Assembly (NCBI GenBank): GCA_947472645.1
Contig: CANJBQ010000015.1
Coordinates: 1 to 54,953, forward strand
DNA length: 54,953 nucleotides
Direction of reading: 5' to 3'
Source: Burkholderiaceae bacterium
GTDB taxonomy: Bacteria > Pseudomonadota > Gammaproteobacteria > Burkholderiales > Burkholderiaceae
The translations under genes were made by a program, and so were the position numbers. Numbering within the stretch: position 1 is the stretch's first letter; each line of letters begins with the position of its first letter. Below the pieces are notes generated by a model. The model worked only from the letters and a program-made list of their open reading frames with translations, was not told the origin of the DNA and ran no database searches. Positions 1 to 9,166 of the stretch are shown piece after piece.

Positions 1-75
1 ATTGGCAGTCAAAACTTCGACTTGACGCAGCAACATCACAATTTGTTCCGGTTTAATACGTTGACCTTTAGGCAT
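1..75 (-). CDS. IS3-family transposase OrfA, N-terminal fragment
   Basis: The 25 codons visible translate to MPKGQRIKPEQIV followed by MLLRQVEVLTAN. This is the typical start of IS3-family OrfA proteins (basic N-terminus, then the first helix of a helix-turn-helix with an 'xPEQIVxxLRQxEV' pattern). An AAAAGGAGT Shine-Dalgarno sequence lies a few bases upstream on the minus strand (about 82-91), which fixes the start at 75. The gene runs off the left edge, so whether it is intact is unknown. In the family, OrfA binds the terminal repeats and is fused to the OrfB integrase by a programmed -1 frameshift. Confidence 0.7.
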   Translation of the reverse strand, partial: MPKGQRIKPEQIVMLLRQVEVLTAN

Positions 76-149
76 TTTTTACTCCTTTTAGAGATAGATT
101 ATCAAAAATTTCTCTCTTTGGGAGTGGTACTAAAAATTAGGTCAGATCA
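1..149 (-). mobile_element. End of an IS3-family insertion sequence (partial)
   Basis: Seen: reading leftwards from base 149, the minus strand begins TGATCTGACC and continues through TAGTACCACTCC, then reaches a Shine-Dalgarno sequence and a transposase start at base 75. Known: this order (a terminal TGA..TGACC repeat, a short non-coding end, then OrfA) is usual for IS3-family elements of the IS407/IS2-like groups. Inferred: base 149 is the outer boundary, so the target sequence starts about base 150. The rest of the element lies left of the window, so the second inverted repeat, OrfB and any target-site duplication cannot be seen. Confidence 0.65.
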
Positions 150-176
150 GTTAGCATATTCTCTGCTGAGAGAACA

Positions 177-305
177 ATGCAAGCGGCGAAATTAGTTCAA
201 GATAGTGTCGGACAGCAAGGATGTAGTGATGCGGTCAATGAGCTTGATATAGCCCTGAATGAGTTACTGATGACGATTCAAGTCAGGACTCTTGAGCTTG
301 ATTGA
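177..305 (+). pseudogene. Short ORF beside the IS end; probable remnant of an interrupted gene
   Basis: Seen: 42 codons (MQAAKLVQDSVGQQG at the start, VRTLELD at the end). The reading frame stays open upstream to the IS boundary at about base 150 and has no convincing Shine-Dalgarno sequence. The peptide is amphipathic and looks helical, with no motif I recognise. Inferred: it could be the 3' end of a gene whose 5' part was cut off or displaced by the IS3 element. It could also be a chance ORF. The downstream Bug gene is on the other strand and ends 11 bases later, so the piece is not part of that operon. Confidence 0.25.
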
Positions 306-316
306 TACGGTAAAAA

Positions 317-1300
317 TCATTCAATCGTTATATTATTCGATCTAATGATTTGATTAAATTTTATATATTCGTCATGAATAAATCGTTTGAATTCATCAGT
401 AGTTCCCGCCAATCCCGTCATACCCAACTCATCAAATTTTTTCTGAATACTAGGCTCTTTTAAAATTAACTTAAAAGCCTGATTCAGTTTTTCTTGAATG
501 GGTAGGGGTATGCCTGCTGGAGCAACGATACCCCACCATGCGATCAGTTCAAAATCTTTGAGGGCTACTTCTTTAATGGTTGGGGTATTTGGCAGACTAG
601 TACTTCGAGTGGCAGTGGATACACCAAGCGCTCTTATTTTCCCTGATTTGTATAGGGGTAATACTGCGGGTGTCGTATCGAACATAGCATCGATTCTTCC
701 TGCAATTAAATCTGGGTATGCTAAAGCGGCTCCTTTGTAGGGTACGTGCTGTATCTGAATACCAGCTTTAGCCTTAAATAGCTCCATGGTTAAATGAGCC
801 GTTGAGCCATTTCCGCCAGATCCGTAACTCAGTTTATTTGGATTATTTTTCGCAAACTCGATGAGTTGAGTCACATTTTGAAAAGGTGAGTCTATCCCAA
901 CCGTTAAGACTTGAGCCACACCAGCAACATTAATAATTGGCGCGAAATCTGTGTCGGGGTTATAGCCTACATTCTTGTATAAGCTTGGTGAGATTGCGGT
1001 AGGACCTGAGGAGCCTAAGAGCAGGGTGTAGCCATCAGGAGTTGCTTTTGCTGCAATTTGACTACCTATAGTTCCACCTGCACCACCTTTATTCTCAATG
1101 ATGAGGATTTGTTGAAGGTATTTATTAAAGAATTCTTGTAATGCCCTAGCTAATATGTCACCTGATTGCCCTGCTGGAAAGGGAACAATGAGCGTGATGG
1201 GTTTTACGGGAAAGTGATCAATATGACTTTGTCCATAACTGAATAATGGCGCTAAAAATATTGCGCTACTCGACTTCAGAAATTCACGCTTAGTCAACAT
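317..1300 (-). CDS. Bug-family (TctC-like) periplasmic substrate-binding protein
   Basis: Tripartite-tricarboxylate-type receptor that binds a small carboxylate-like ligand in the periplasm. Family marks, in order, are VPFPAGQSGDILAR after the signal peptide, NKGGAGGTIG, PDGYTLLLG, YGSGGNGSTAHL, HVPYKGAALAYPDL and GKIRALGVST. I start it at the ATG at 1300, which begins MLTKREFLKSSSAIFLAPL: a compact basic n-region followed by a hydrophobic core, 1 base past the stop of the upstream transferase gene. An in-frame ATG at 1336 would give 339 residues but adds an unusual N-terminal extension and overlaps the upstream gene by 35 bases. KREFLK resembles a Tat motif with Lys in place of the first Arg. 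Ligand unknown. No TctA/TctB genes are nearby. Confidence 0.85.
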   Translation of the reverse strand: MLTKREFLKSSSAIFLAPLFSYGQSHIDHFPVKPITLIVPFPAGQSGDILARALQEFFNKYLQQILIIENKGGAGGTIGSQIAAKATPDGYTLLLGSSGPTAISPSLYKNVGYNPDTDFAPIINVAGVAQVLTVGIDSPFQNVTQLIEFAKNNPNKLSYGSGGNGSTAHLTMELFKAKAGIQIQHVPYKGAALAYPDLIAGRIDAMFDTTPAVLPLYKSGKIRALGVSTATRSTSLPNTPTIKEVALKDFELIAWWGIVAPAGIPLPIQEKLNQAFKLILKEPSIQKKFDELGMTGLAGTTDEFKRFIHDEYIKFNQIIRSNNITIE

Positions 1301-1301
1301 T

Positions 1302-1958
1302 TTAGGATTTAAATTCTTGAATGACAGAAAACTCATAATCGATCACTTTCTTTGTACTATCTCGCTGGCTCATTCGTTCAAAATGTTGCTGGCAATTTGG
1401 AAATATGGATAAATCTAAATCGAAAAGTACGGCTCTTCTAAAGCACCAGAAGAAATAGGCATCAACGGTGGTGAAATCATCAAAAAACCATTGCCTATTT
1501 TTTAAATGGTCTTCAGCAATTTGAAAATCCTTGAATAGTAAGCTCGTTGAAAGTTGTTTTACATTCTCTTCTGACCCTGGGAGGTCACAGTACCGTTGAG
1601 GTTTATTAATAGGTGTTAAGTGGGGATGGATTGCTGATGAACACCAAGACATCCAAGAAATTGCTTTGATTTGAAGATAAGGATCTTTTGGTAATAAATT
1701 TGCTTGAGGAAATTGTTGAGCAATCCACAGTTGTATGGCGATATTTTCTGTCAAGATCTCATCGTTAATGGCTAATACAGGCACTTTCCCCTTCGGATTG
1801 ATTTGAAGATATTCAGGCGTTAAGTTCTGATGTACATAATTATTAATTTTAATAATTTCAAACTTTGCCTTTGCTTCAGTTAATAATATCAATGGTACTA
1901 ATGCGCAAGAAACTGGTGCGTAGTACAGTGAAAGTTGCGGAGATGGTTGATGAGTCAT
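1302..1958 (-). CDS. Glutathione S-transferase family protein
   Basis: 218 residues, the usual size for a cytosolic GST. The N-terminal thioredoxin-like half starts LSLYYAPVSCALVPLILL and contains NPKGKVPVLAINDEILTENIAIQLWI, which carries the cis-Pro (VPVL) and the E-[SN]-x-A glutathione-binding turn. The C-terminal half is helical, with WFFDDFTTVDAYFFWCFRR where GSTs carry the conserved 'T.AD' capping box. The protein should conjugate or reduce substrates with glutathione; the substrate is unknown. The Tyr/Ser at the APVSCA position suggests a beta-class-like enzyme. It ends just before the Bug gene, so the two are probably one transcript. No clear Shine-Dalgarno sequence precedes the ATG at 1958. 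Confidence 0.85.
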   Translation of the reverse strand: MTHQPSPQLSLYYAPVSCALVPLILLTEAKAKFEIIKINNYVHQNLTPEYLQINPKGKVPVLAINDEILTENIAIQLWIAQQFPQANLLPKDPYLQIKAISWMSWCSSAIHPHLTPINKPQRYCDLPGSEENVKQLSTSLLFKDFQIAEDHLKNRQWFFDDFTTVDAYFFWCFRRAVLFDLDLSIFPNCQQHFERMSQRDSTKKVIDYEFSVIQEFKS

Positions 1959-2173
1959 GCGATGTTTGACCTAGATTACCTCATTGAATGATGGTTAAAT
2001 CAATTTCTTCTTGATATTACTTTAACACTATCCAAGAGTTATTCGACTATTGAGAAAAGACAGCAAGTAATGCCCTACAAATGAATTGATATCAGTTTAG
2101 TACAACGACTAAAGAGAGTGTTTGTATCTTATTGTTGCATCATCGTGGGCAATTAGCACCAATTACGTTTTTG

Positions 2174-3172
2174 TTAGGGTGTTTCTTTAATATTATTTTC
2201 AATCACAAACTTGCCCCAAAAAGCAATTTGTTTGCCAATAAAGTCATGAAGTGCTTCTGGACTACTAGCAACAATCTCGATGCCTTGCGCTTTGAATTTC
2301 TCGGCAACGGCTGGTGTCTTTAAGGTCTTCGTAATAGCTTGATTCATCTTGTTGATAATGGCTGGTGGTGTTTTACCCGGGGCAAGAACGGCCCACCAAG
2401 TCGGCGCATTAAAGCCGGGGTAACCACTTTCAGCGATGGTAGGAACATTCGGTAAGCCTGCTGATTTTTTGGCTGTTGTAATCACTAGAGGGATAACACC
2501 GCCATTATCAATATGTTGTTTGACAAAGTATTCAGAGGGCATGGCAAGTTGTACTTGACCGCCTAAAGCATCTTGCATTAAAGGAGCGCCGCCACGGTAG
2601 GGGATATGGACCCAATCAAAACCTTCCGCTTTAGCTAAACGCGCCATTGCTAAATGGCCAAGGCTACCAATGCCGATAGAGCCATAATTAAATTGTTTAC
2701 CACTTTTAGAAAGTTCCACTAACTGTTTAAAGCTAGTAATGCCAGATGCTTTACTTGCAACTAAGACATAGGGTGATGTTCCTATCAGGCTAACTGGAGC
2801 AATATCTTTAATGGTGTCATAGGGAAGCTTATCTTTTAGGCTTGGGTTGACACCATGAGTATCGATCACCACTGCGAAAGTATAGCCATCTGGATCGGAT
2901 CGTGCCATTGCTGAAGTACCAATAACTCCAGAAGCGCCACTAATATTTTCCACGATCACATTTTGTTTTAATTCTGCCTGTAATGCAGGAGCTAAAATAC
3001 GAGCAACTTGATCAACAGAACCGCCTGCTGGAAAGACCACTATCAATCGAATCGGTTTTTGGGTAGGCCAATTCCCAATACCTTGGTTTTGAGCTTGTGC
3101 AAAGTTACTAAACCCAAAAAAACAGCAGCCGACTATCAAACTCTTCAGATTGATGGTTGAAATTTGTATCAT
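2174..3172 (-). CDS. Bug-family (TctC-like) periplasmic substrate-binding protein
   Basis: 332 residues. A Sec signal peptide (hydrophobic core LIVGCCFFGFSNFAQAQ, cleavage probably after AQA) is followed by the Bug motifs IRLIVVFPAGGSVDQVARIL, ENISGASGVIG, DPDGYTFAV, YGSIGIGSLGHLA, HIPYRGGAPLMQDALGG and AGLPNVPTIAESGYPGF. Start chosen at 3172 because AGGGGAT lies 7 to 13 bases before the ATG. It follows the polyphosphate kinase gene with only a 20-base gap on the same strand, so the pair is likely co-transcribed. The 215 bases between this gene's stop and the transferase start hold no gene I can support. Ligand not predictable. Confidence 0.9.
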   Translation of the reverse strand: MIQISTINLKSLIVGCCFFGFSNFAQAQNQGIGNWPTQKPIRLIVVFPAGGSVDQVARILAPALQAELKQNVIVENISGASGVIGTSAMARSDPDGYTFAVVIDTHGVNPSLKDKLPYDTIKDIAPVSLIGTSPYVLVASKASGITSFKQLVELSKSGKQFNYGSIGIGSLGHLAMARLAKAEGFDWVHIPYRGGAPLMQDALGGQVQLAMPSEYFVKQHIDNGGVIPLVITTAKKSAGLPNVPTIAESGYPGFNAPTWWAVLAPGKTPPAIINKMNQAITKTLKTPAVAEKFKAQGIEIVASSPEALHDFIGKQIAFWGKFVIENNIKETP

Positions 3173-3192
3173 GGTTTATCCCCTAGAAATGA

Positions 3193-3966
3193 TTATGGCT
3201 CTAATGCTGGCATTTTTTTTGAGCCTGGCGGCCAGATACTGACAAAATTTGTGTCAATACCTAGTATTTTTTTATTCTTTTGAGGATAGTCAAAGCGGTT
3301 TAATAGATCACGAATAATGTTGATATGCGCTAATTTCTTATTATTGGCATGAATAATAGTCCAGGGCGCATCTGCGTGATTGGTTCTGAGCAACATGTCA
3401 TTTCTGGCTTTGCTATAAGCGGGCCATTTTTTTTGTGCAACTAAATCAATGGGGCTGATTTTCCATTGCTTTAGAGGATCTGTTTTTCTATCATTGAGGC
3501 GAGATATTTGTTCTTCTTTGGAGATATCCAGATAATATTTAATGATCGTTAAACCGGAATCGACCAGAATACTTTCGAAGCGATTGACGGTATTCATGAA
3601 CTGCTCATATTCTGCATGTGTGCAGAAATTCATCACCCGTTCTACCCCAGCACGATTGTACCAACTGCGGTTAAAGAGGGTGAGTTGACCTTTGCCGGGT
3701 AACTCTGAAATATAGCGCTGAAAATACCACTCCCCAACTTCTTTTTCGGAAGGTTTGCCTAGCGCAACAACATTAGATTCACGCGGGCTTAAGTGCTCTA
3801 CGATACGTTTGATGCTCCCATCTTTGCCTGCCGCGTCACGCCCTTCAAAAATAACCAGAACTCGATTACCTTCAGAGATGATCTGTTTTTGCATTTTCAC
3901 TAATTCAATCTGCAGCAAGAGCAACTCTTGTTCGAAATCTACTTTCTGATGTTTGGATTTTGACAT
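3193..3966 (-). CDS. ppk2: Polyphosphate kinase 2 family protein
   Basis: 257 residues, the normal size for a single-domain PPK2. It carries the Walker A segment GRDAAGKDG (residues 42-50), the lid-associated PRESNVVALGKPS (about 61-73), the Walker B-like TLFNRSWYNRAGVERV (about 96-111), and DRKTDPLKQWKISPID. PPK2 enzymes transfer phosphate between inorganic polyphosphate and nucleotides, mostly in the direction of NDP/NTP synthesis. Which nucleotide class this one uses cannot be settled by eye. It sits upstream of a Bug gene and divergent from the leucine operon. No strong Shine-Dalgarno sequence precedes the ATG at 3966. Confidence 0.93.
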   Translation of the reverse strand: MSKSKHQKVDFEQELLLLQIELVKMQKQIISEGNRVLVIFEGRDAAGKDGSIKRIVEHLSPRESNVVALGKPSEKEVGEWYFQRYISELPGKGQLTLFNRSWYNRAGVERVMNFCTHAEYEQFMNTVNRFESILVDSGLTIIKYYLDISKEEQISRLNDRKTDPLKQWKISPIDLVAQKKWPAYSKARNDMLLRTNHADAPWTIIHANNKKLAHINIIRDLLNRFDYPQKNKKILGIDTNFVSIWPPGSKKMPALEP

Positions 3967-4103
3967 AGTTGAAGATGAGCCTTTCTTTGTTAAAAGAAAT
4001 ATAAGATGAGGTTATTGTAACTAAGCATATTTGCTGCATGAATATCGATCGACTTCATCGATTACCTCAGGGTTTACCTCCCTCGGCACGAGAGCTTACT
4101 TTA

Positions 4104-4132
4104 TTAAAACACTGACTTAAAGACCGTAAAAT
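4104..4132 (+). promoter_or_regulatory. Candidate sigma-70 promoter for the leucine catabolism operon
   Basis: TTAAAA at 4104-4109 and TAAAAT at 4127-4132 are separated by exactly 17 bases. The -35 box matches the consensus at 4 of 6 positions and the -10 box at 5 of 6. It would give a leader of about 100 bases before the isovaleryl-CoA dehydrogenase start. The area is AT-rich, so a chance match is possible. Confidence 0.35.
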
Positions 4133-4239
4133 AGAATTGATTCATCAAAGGTAATCTGCAGTCCTAATATATAGTAACTAAAGCTATTGATACTTTTGAT
4201 CAAATGTCGATAAAAATCATTGAGATAGAAGGAAATACG

Positions 4240-5421
4240 ATGCTTGAAATACCTGGAATTAATTTTTATTTAGGTGAGGATATTGATGCTTTACGTGCTG
4301 CTGTTAGAGAGTATGCGCAAAAAGAACTCGCGCCGCAGGCTGGTGGGATTGATCGTTTTGATCAGTTCCCGATGGAGCAATGGAAAAAAATGGGTGATTT
4401 AGGTGTCTTGGGGATCACAGTTAATGAAGAATATGGCGGAGCAAATATGGGGTATTTAGCGCATATGGTTGCTCTCGAAGAGATTTCTCGCGCGTCTGCC
4501 TCGGTAGGACTTTCCTATGGCGCGCATTCGAATTTATGTGTTAATCAAATACATCGCAATGGTACGCAAGAACAAAAGCAGAAATATTTACCAGGACTGG
4601 TTAACGGTACATTGATTGGCGCGTTAGCCATGAGTGAGCCTAATGCTGGTTCTGATGTCGTGAGTATGAAAATGAGTGCCACTGAAAAAGATGGGTTTTA
4701 TTTTCTCAATGGTACAAAAATGTGGATTACGAATGGTCCTGATTGTGATGTTTTAGTGGTGTATGCCAAAACGGATCCAGCTGGGGGAGCAAAAGGAATT
4801 ACGGCATTTATTGTTGAAAAAGGCATGCCTGGATTTTCTGTGGCACAAAAATTAGACAAATTAGGGATGCGCGGATCAAGTACTGGTGAATTAGTTTTTC
4901 AGAACGTTAAAGTACCGGCAAGTCATATCTTGGGTCAGCTCGATGGTGGAGCCAAAGTCTTAATGAGTGGATTAGATTATGAACGCGCTGTTCTTGCGGC
5001 AGGTCCGCTGGGCATTATGCAAGCATGCATGGACTCCGTGGTGCCATATATTCATGATCGTCAACAGTTTGGACAATCGATTGGTGAATTTCAAATGATT
5101 CAGGGGAAGGTTGCCGATATGTATACCACTTTGCAGGCGTGTCGCGCTTATTGCTATGCCTTAGGTAAGCAACTCGATAATATGGGTGGTACGCATATTC
5201 GGCAATTACGTAAAGATGCGGCCGGTGTGATTCTTTATACTGCGGAAAAAGCAACGTGGATGGCTGGTGAAGCGATTCAAATTTTTGGTGGTAATGGTTA
5301 TATCAACGAGTATCCCGTAGGTCGTTTATGGCGTGATGCTAAGTTATATGAAATTGGTGCTGGCACATCGGAAATTCGTAGAATGTTAATTGGACGCGAA
5401 TTATTTTCAGAGACGATGTAA
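4240..5421 (+). CDS. liuA: Isovaleryl-CoA dehydrogenase
   Basis: FAD-dependent acyl-CoA dehydrogenase converting isovaleryl-CoA to 3-methylcrotonyl-CoA in leucine breakdown. I place the start at the ATG at 4240 (393 residues, usual for the family) because AGAAGGA lies just upstream; an in-frame ATG at 4204 has no such site. Motifs: [14 protein letters not shown] (flavin-binding beta-domain), [34 protein letters not shown], and [20 protein letters not shown] near the C-terminus. The catalytic Glu is in GLDYERAVL (E248), the isovaleryl/long-chain-type position. The usual C-terminal Glu site instead reads [11 protein letters not shown], as expected for this subfamily. First gene of a three-gene operon. 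Confidence 0.95.
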   Translation: MLEIPGINFYLGEDIDALRAAVREYAQKELAPQAGGIDRFDQFPMEQWKKMGDLGVLGITVNEEYGGANMGYLAHMVALEEISRASASVGLSYGAHSNLCVNQIHRNGTQEQKQKYLPGLVNGTLIGALAMSEPNAGSDVVSMKMSATEKDGFYFLNGTKMWITNGPDCDVLVVYAKTDPAGGAKGITAFIVEKGMPGFSVAQKLDKLGMRGSSTGELVFQNVKVPASHILGQLDGGAKVLMSGLDYERAVLAAGPLGIMQACMDSVVPYIHDRQQFGQSIGEFQMIQGKVADMYTTLQACRAYCYALGKQLDNMGGTHIRQLRKDAAGVILYTAEKATWMAGEAIQIFGGNGYINEYPVGRLWRDAKLYEIGAGTSEIRRMLIGRELFSETM

Positions 5422-5466
5422 GCATTCATCGTAAAAATATATATTGAGTCACGTAGAAAGAAAAAG

Positions 5467-7089
5467 ATGCCGATATTAGAGACAAAAATAAATCTAACAC
5501 TCGATGATTTTTTGAATAACGCTAAAACCATGCAAGGTTTGGTGGATGACTTAAAAGAAAAGATCAAAAAAATTGAACTCGGTGGTGGTGAGCTTGCTCG
5601 AAAAAAACACACTGATCGAGCTAAGCTATTACCACGAGATCGCGTTCAATTGCTGATTGATCCAGGAACACCTTTTTTAGAGTTTTCGCAATTAGCTGCC
5701 TATGGCATGTACCCAGAAAAATCTGGGCAAGATGCTGCGCCTGGCGCTGGAATTATCACAGGTATTGGGAGTATTGCTGGACAAGAGTGCGTCATCATTT
5801 GTAATGACGCGACGGTTAAAGGCGGTTCTTATTTCCCGATGACGGTTAAAAAACATATCAGGGCACAAGAGATTGCTGATCAAAATCATTTGCCATGTAT
5901 TTATTTGGTGGATTCTGGAGGGGCGAATTTACCAAATCAAGAGGATCTTTTTGCGGATCGAGATCACTTTGGCAGAATCTTTTTTAACCAAGCGAATATG
6001 TCAGCAAAAGGGATTTCACAGATTGCCATTGTGATGGGCTCTTGTACAGCAGGTGGCGCCTATGTCCCAGCCATGAGTGATGAAAGCATCATTGTGAAGG
6101 ATCAAGGCACTATATTTTTAGCAGGACCTCCTTTAGTTAAGGCGGCCACAGGAGAAGTTGTCAACGCAGAAGATTTAGGAGGGGCGGACGTGCATACGCG
6201 GCTTTCTGGAGTTGCTGATCATTATGCGCAAAATGATGCTCATGCGATTGGCATTGCTAGAAACATTGTGGGGCATGTACAGAAAAAAAAGACAATGCCA
6301 TTTATACGTCGCGAGACAAGAGCGCCACTGTATTCTTCTGAAGAGTTGTACGGAATTATTCCTGCTGATACTCGCAAACCATATGATGTTCGCGAGGTGA
6401 TTGCGCGGATTGTTGACAGTTCAGAGTTTGATGAGTTTAAAGCACGATATGGTACGACTCTGGTCACTGGTTTTGCTTCAATCGATGGTTATCCAGTGGG
6501 TATCGTTGCTAATAACGGAATCTTGTTTTCTGAGAGTGCGTTAAAAGGGGCTCACTTCATTGAGTTATGTTGCCAAAGAAAAATTCCTTTAGTCTTTTTG
6601 CAAAACATCACTGGTTTTATGGTGGGACGAAAATATGAAAATGAAGGCATTGCCAGAAATGGTGCCAAGATGGTGACGGCTGTATCTACGGCTCAAGTTC
6701 CTAAATTTACGGTCATTATCGGCGGCTCTTTTGGCGCGGGTAATTATGGTATGTGTGGCCGAGCCTTTAACCCTCGAATGCTATGGATGTGGCCGAATGC
6801 CCGAATCTCCGTGATGGGTGGAGAGCAGGCTGCTAGCGTCATGGCTACTTTGCGTAGAGAGAGCATTGAAGCCAAAGGCGATCAATGGAGTCAAGCGGAT
6901 GAAGACATCTTTAAGGCACCGATTCGTGAGCAATATGAAACCCAGGGGCATCCCTACTTTGCCAGTGCAAGGCTTTGGGATGATGGTGTGATTGATCCAA
7001 AAGATACACGAAAAATTTTGAGTTTAGCGATTTCTGCGAGTTTAAATGCCCCGATTACAGATACCAAATTTGGTCTTTTTAGAATGTAA
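5467..7089 (+). CDS. liuB: Methylcrotonyl-CoA carboxylase, carboxyltransferase (beta) subunit
   Basis: 540 residues with the two crotonase-like halves of an acyl-CoA carboxyltransferase. The N-half has [39 protein letters not shown] and [16 protein letters not shown]. The C-half has [20 protein letters not shown] and [27 protein letters not shown] with YENEGIA and the [11 protein letters not shown] loop are typical of methylcrotonyl-CoA rather than propionyl-CoA carboxylases. It transfers the carboxyl group from carboxybiotin to 3-methylcrotonyl-CoA. It lies 45 bases after liuA and 35 before the alpha subunit, an arrangement (IVD, MCC-beta, MCC-alpha) common in proteobacterial liu operons. 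Confidence 0.95.
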   Translation: MPILETKINLTLDDFLNNAKTMQGLVDDLKEKIKKIELGGGELARKKHTDRAKLLPRDRVQLLIDPGTPFLEFSQLAAYGMYPEKSGQDAAPGAGIITGIGSIAGQECVIICNDATVKGGSYFPMTVKKHIRAQEIADQNHLPCIYLVDSGGANLPNQEDLFADRDHFGRIFFNQANMSAKGISQIAIVMGSCTAGGAYVPAMSDESIIVKDQGTIFLAGPPLVKAATGEVVNAEDLGGADVHTRLSGVADHYAQNDAHAIGIARNIVGHVQKKKTMPFIRRETRAPLYSSEELYGIIPADTRKPYDVREVIARIVDSSEFDEFKARYGTTLVTGFASIDGYPVGIVANNGILFSESALKGAHFIELCCQRKIPLVFLQNITGFMVGRKYENEGIARNGAKMVTAVSTAQVPKFTVIIGGSFGAGNYGMCGRAFNPRMLWMWPNARISVMGGEQAASVMATLRRESIEAKGDQWSQADEDIFKAPIREQYETQGHPYFASARLWDDGVIDPKDTRKILSLAISASLNAPITDTKFGLFRM

Positions 7090-7124
7090 ATGGACTTCAA
7101 TGAATTCTTTAGGAGATCAGTGCA

Positions 7125-9149
7125 TTGTTTAAAAAGATATTGATTGCTAACCGTGGTGAGATTGCTTGTCGGATTGCGAAAACCTGTCAACGACTTAGTA
7201 TAAAAACGGTTGCGGTGTATTCAGATGCTGATCGAGAGGCCTTACATGTTCAGCGATGCGACGAAGCCTATCATCTCGGTGGTTCTTTACCAAAAGACAG
7301 TTATCTCTTAGGGGATAAGATCATTCAAATTGCTCTGAGAAGTGGTGCTCAAGCGATTCATCCTGGGTATGGCTTCTTATCTGAAAATGCACTGTTTGCC
7401 AAGGCTTGTCAAGAAGCGGGCATTAAATTCATTGGACCCTCAGCAACCGCTATTGAATCCATGGGCTCTAAATCCGCAGCTAAATCATTAATGGAAAAAG
7501 CAGCCGTACCTTTAGTTCCCGGATATCATGGGGAAAATCAAGATCCTACATTTTTGTTAGAACATGCTGATCGTATTGGTTACCCGGTTTTACTAAAGGC
7601 CTCGGCTGGAGGTGGGGGTAAAGGTATGCGGATTGTTGATTCACATGACATGTTTGAGCAAGCTTTAGCTTCTTGTCAGCGTGAGGCGATGAGTAGTTTT
7701 GGTAATGCACAAGTTTTGTTAGAAAAATATTTACAACGTCCGCGTCATATTGAAGTACAAATTTTTTCGGATCAACAGGATAACTATGTTTATTTGTTTG
7801 ATCGTGATTGCTCGGTGCAACGAAGGCATCAGAAGGTCGTTGAAGAAGCTCCTGCACCCAATGTGAGTCCCGCATTAAAAAAAGCGATGGGCGAAGCTGC
7901 TATCCAAGCTGCGAGAGCGGTTCAATATGAGGGTGCTGGAACTGTAGAGTTCATTGCCAATACCAATGAGCAAGGTGAAGTAGAGGGATTTTATTTTATG
8001 GAGATGAATACGCGTCTTCAGGTTGAGCATCCAGTGACAGAAATGATTACTGGTCAAGATTTGGTGGAGTGGCAATTACGGGTGGCATTTGGTCAGCCTT
8101 TACCACTCTTGCAACATCAGTTAGAGCACAATGGGCATGCCATAGAAGCGCGCATTTATGCGGAAAATCCTGAAAAGCAGTTTTTACCCTCTATGGGTAA
8201 GTTACGGGTATTACATTTTCCGCAAGAAGTGACTCAGCAAATTCGGATTGATACAGGTGTTGGTGAGGGTGATGTCATCTCACCTTTTTATGACCCGATG
8301 ATTGCTAAATTGATTGTATGGGGGAAGACTCGCCAAGAGGCTATCGAAAAATTGTCTACGGCACTGGCAAAAGTCCGGATTTTAGGACTCTTCACCAATG
8401 TCGCTTTTTTGGGTCGATTGATGCATTGTCCTGACTTTATGAAGCCGCAATTAGATACTAGTTTAATCGACCGAAATGCAACAGAACTGTTGCAAGGTCA
8501 GCAAAATTTGGATGTTGTTGATTTACTGTTGTTAGTTGCGAGGAAAATTCATCAAGAGCAGGAATATCAAAAAAAATATGCACGAGAGTTCAATTCCCCG
8601 TGGGCCGTTCAAGATGGTTGGAGCATGATGGATTCGAAGCACCGGAATTTTTCATGGATGCATTTGGAAAGTGCCGATACCACCACACTCACTTTAACTT
8701 ACAACTATGTCAATCGGATGATTTCTTATCTTGGTCAAGAATATCTATTGCAGTTTAGTGCGCAAGGTGATGCGGTGAGCCTCCACTGGGCTCAAGGCTT
8801 AGTCATTAGTCATGTAATTGCTGATCCGATTCAGCCTACATTGCTGCACCTTTTCCGGGATGGTGCGCATCAAGTCTGGCAATATCTTGATCCTTTTGTA
8901 CCCTTGAGTGATCATGCCCATCAGTTCGGTAATTTGAGTGCACCAATGCCTGGAAAGGTGACCTTGATTCATGTCCAGGTGGGTGATCAGGTTAAGGCAG
9001 GAGATGCTTTAGTCGTTTTAGAGGCCATGAAAATGGAGCATACGATTATTGCTCCGAAAGATGGCGAGGTAGAAGAAATTTACTTTACGCAGGGTAGTCA
9101 AGTACAAGAGGGTCATCAGTTAATTCGGTTTAAGTCAGGACAAGCGTGA
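7125..9149 (+). CDS. liuD: Methylcrotonyl-CoA carboxylase, biotin-carrying (alpha) subunit
   Basis: 674 residues: a biotin carboxylase domain (FKKILIANRGEIACRI, residues 2-17; HPGYGFLSENA; the ATP-grasp glycine loop KASAGGGGKGMRIV; EMNTRLQVEHPVTE), a linker domain, and a biotinyl domain with EAMKMEH, biotinylated Lys K636. Together with the beta subunit it carboxylates 3-methylcrotonyl-CoA to 3-methylglutaconyl-CoA. The start is a TTG at 7125: AGGAGA (7111-7116) stands 8 bases upstream, and no in-frame ATG begins a complete biotin carboxylase domain. The methylglutaconyl-CoA hydratase and HMG-CoA lyase that usually follow are about 15 kb away. Confidence 0.95.
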   Translation: MFKKILIANRGEIACRIAKTCQRLSIKTVAVYSDADREALHVQRCDEAYHLGGSLPKDSYLLGDKIIQIALRSGAQAIHPGYGFLSENALFAKACQEAGIKFIGPSATAIESMGSKSAAKSLMEKAAVPLVPGYHGENQDPTFLLEHADRIGYPVLLKASAGGGGKGMRIVDSHDMFEQALASCQREAMSSFGNAQVLLEKYLQRPRHIEVQIFSDQQDNYVYLFDRDCSVQRRHQKVVEEAPAPNVSPALKKAMGEAAIQAARAVQYEGAGTVEFIANTNEQGEVEGFYFMEMNTRLQVEHPVTEMITGQDLVEWQLRVAFGQPLPLLQHQLEHNGHAIEARIYAENPEKQFLPSMGKLRVLHFPQEVTQQIRIDTGVGEGDVISPFYDPMIAKLIVWGKTRQEAIEKLSTALAKVRILGLFTNVAFLGRLMHCPDFMKPQLDTSLIDRNATELLQGQQNLDVVDLLLLVARKIHQEQEYQKKYAREFNSPWAVQDGWSMMDSKHRNFSWMHLESADTTTLTLTYNYVNRMISYLGQEYLLQFSAQGDAVSLHWAQGLVISHVIADPIQPTLLHLFRDGAHQVWQYLDPFVPLSDHAHQFGNLSAPMPGKVTLIHVQVGDQVKAGDALVVLEAMKMEHTIIAPKDGEVEEIYFTQGSQVQEGHQLIRFKSGQA

Positions 9150-9166
9150 AGCATGACGCTGTTTTA
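9143..9166 (+). terminator. Weak hairpin at the convergent ends of liuD and the PaaK-like ligase gene
   Basis: AGCGT (9143-9147) pairs with ACGCT (9156-9160) across an 8-base loop, followed by GTTTTA. The stem is only 5 bp and overlaps the liuD stop codon. With 14 bases between the two convergent genes, it is the only termination signal available, but it is weak. Confidence 0.3.

Noticed and set aside
2132..2323. 63-codon plus-strand open frame
   Set aside because: Mostly antisense to the end of the Bug gene at 2174; no ribosome-binding site or familiar sequence.
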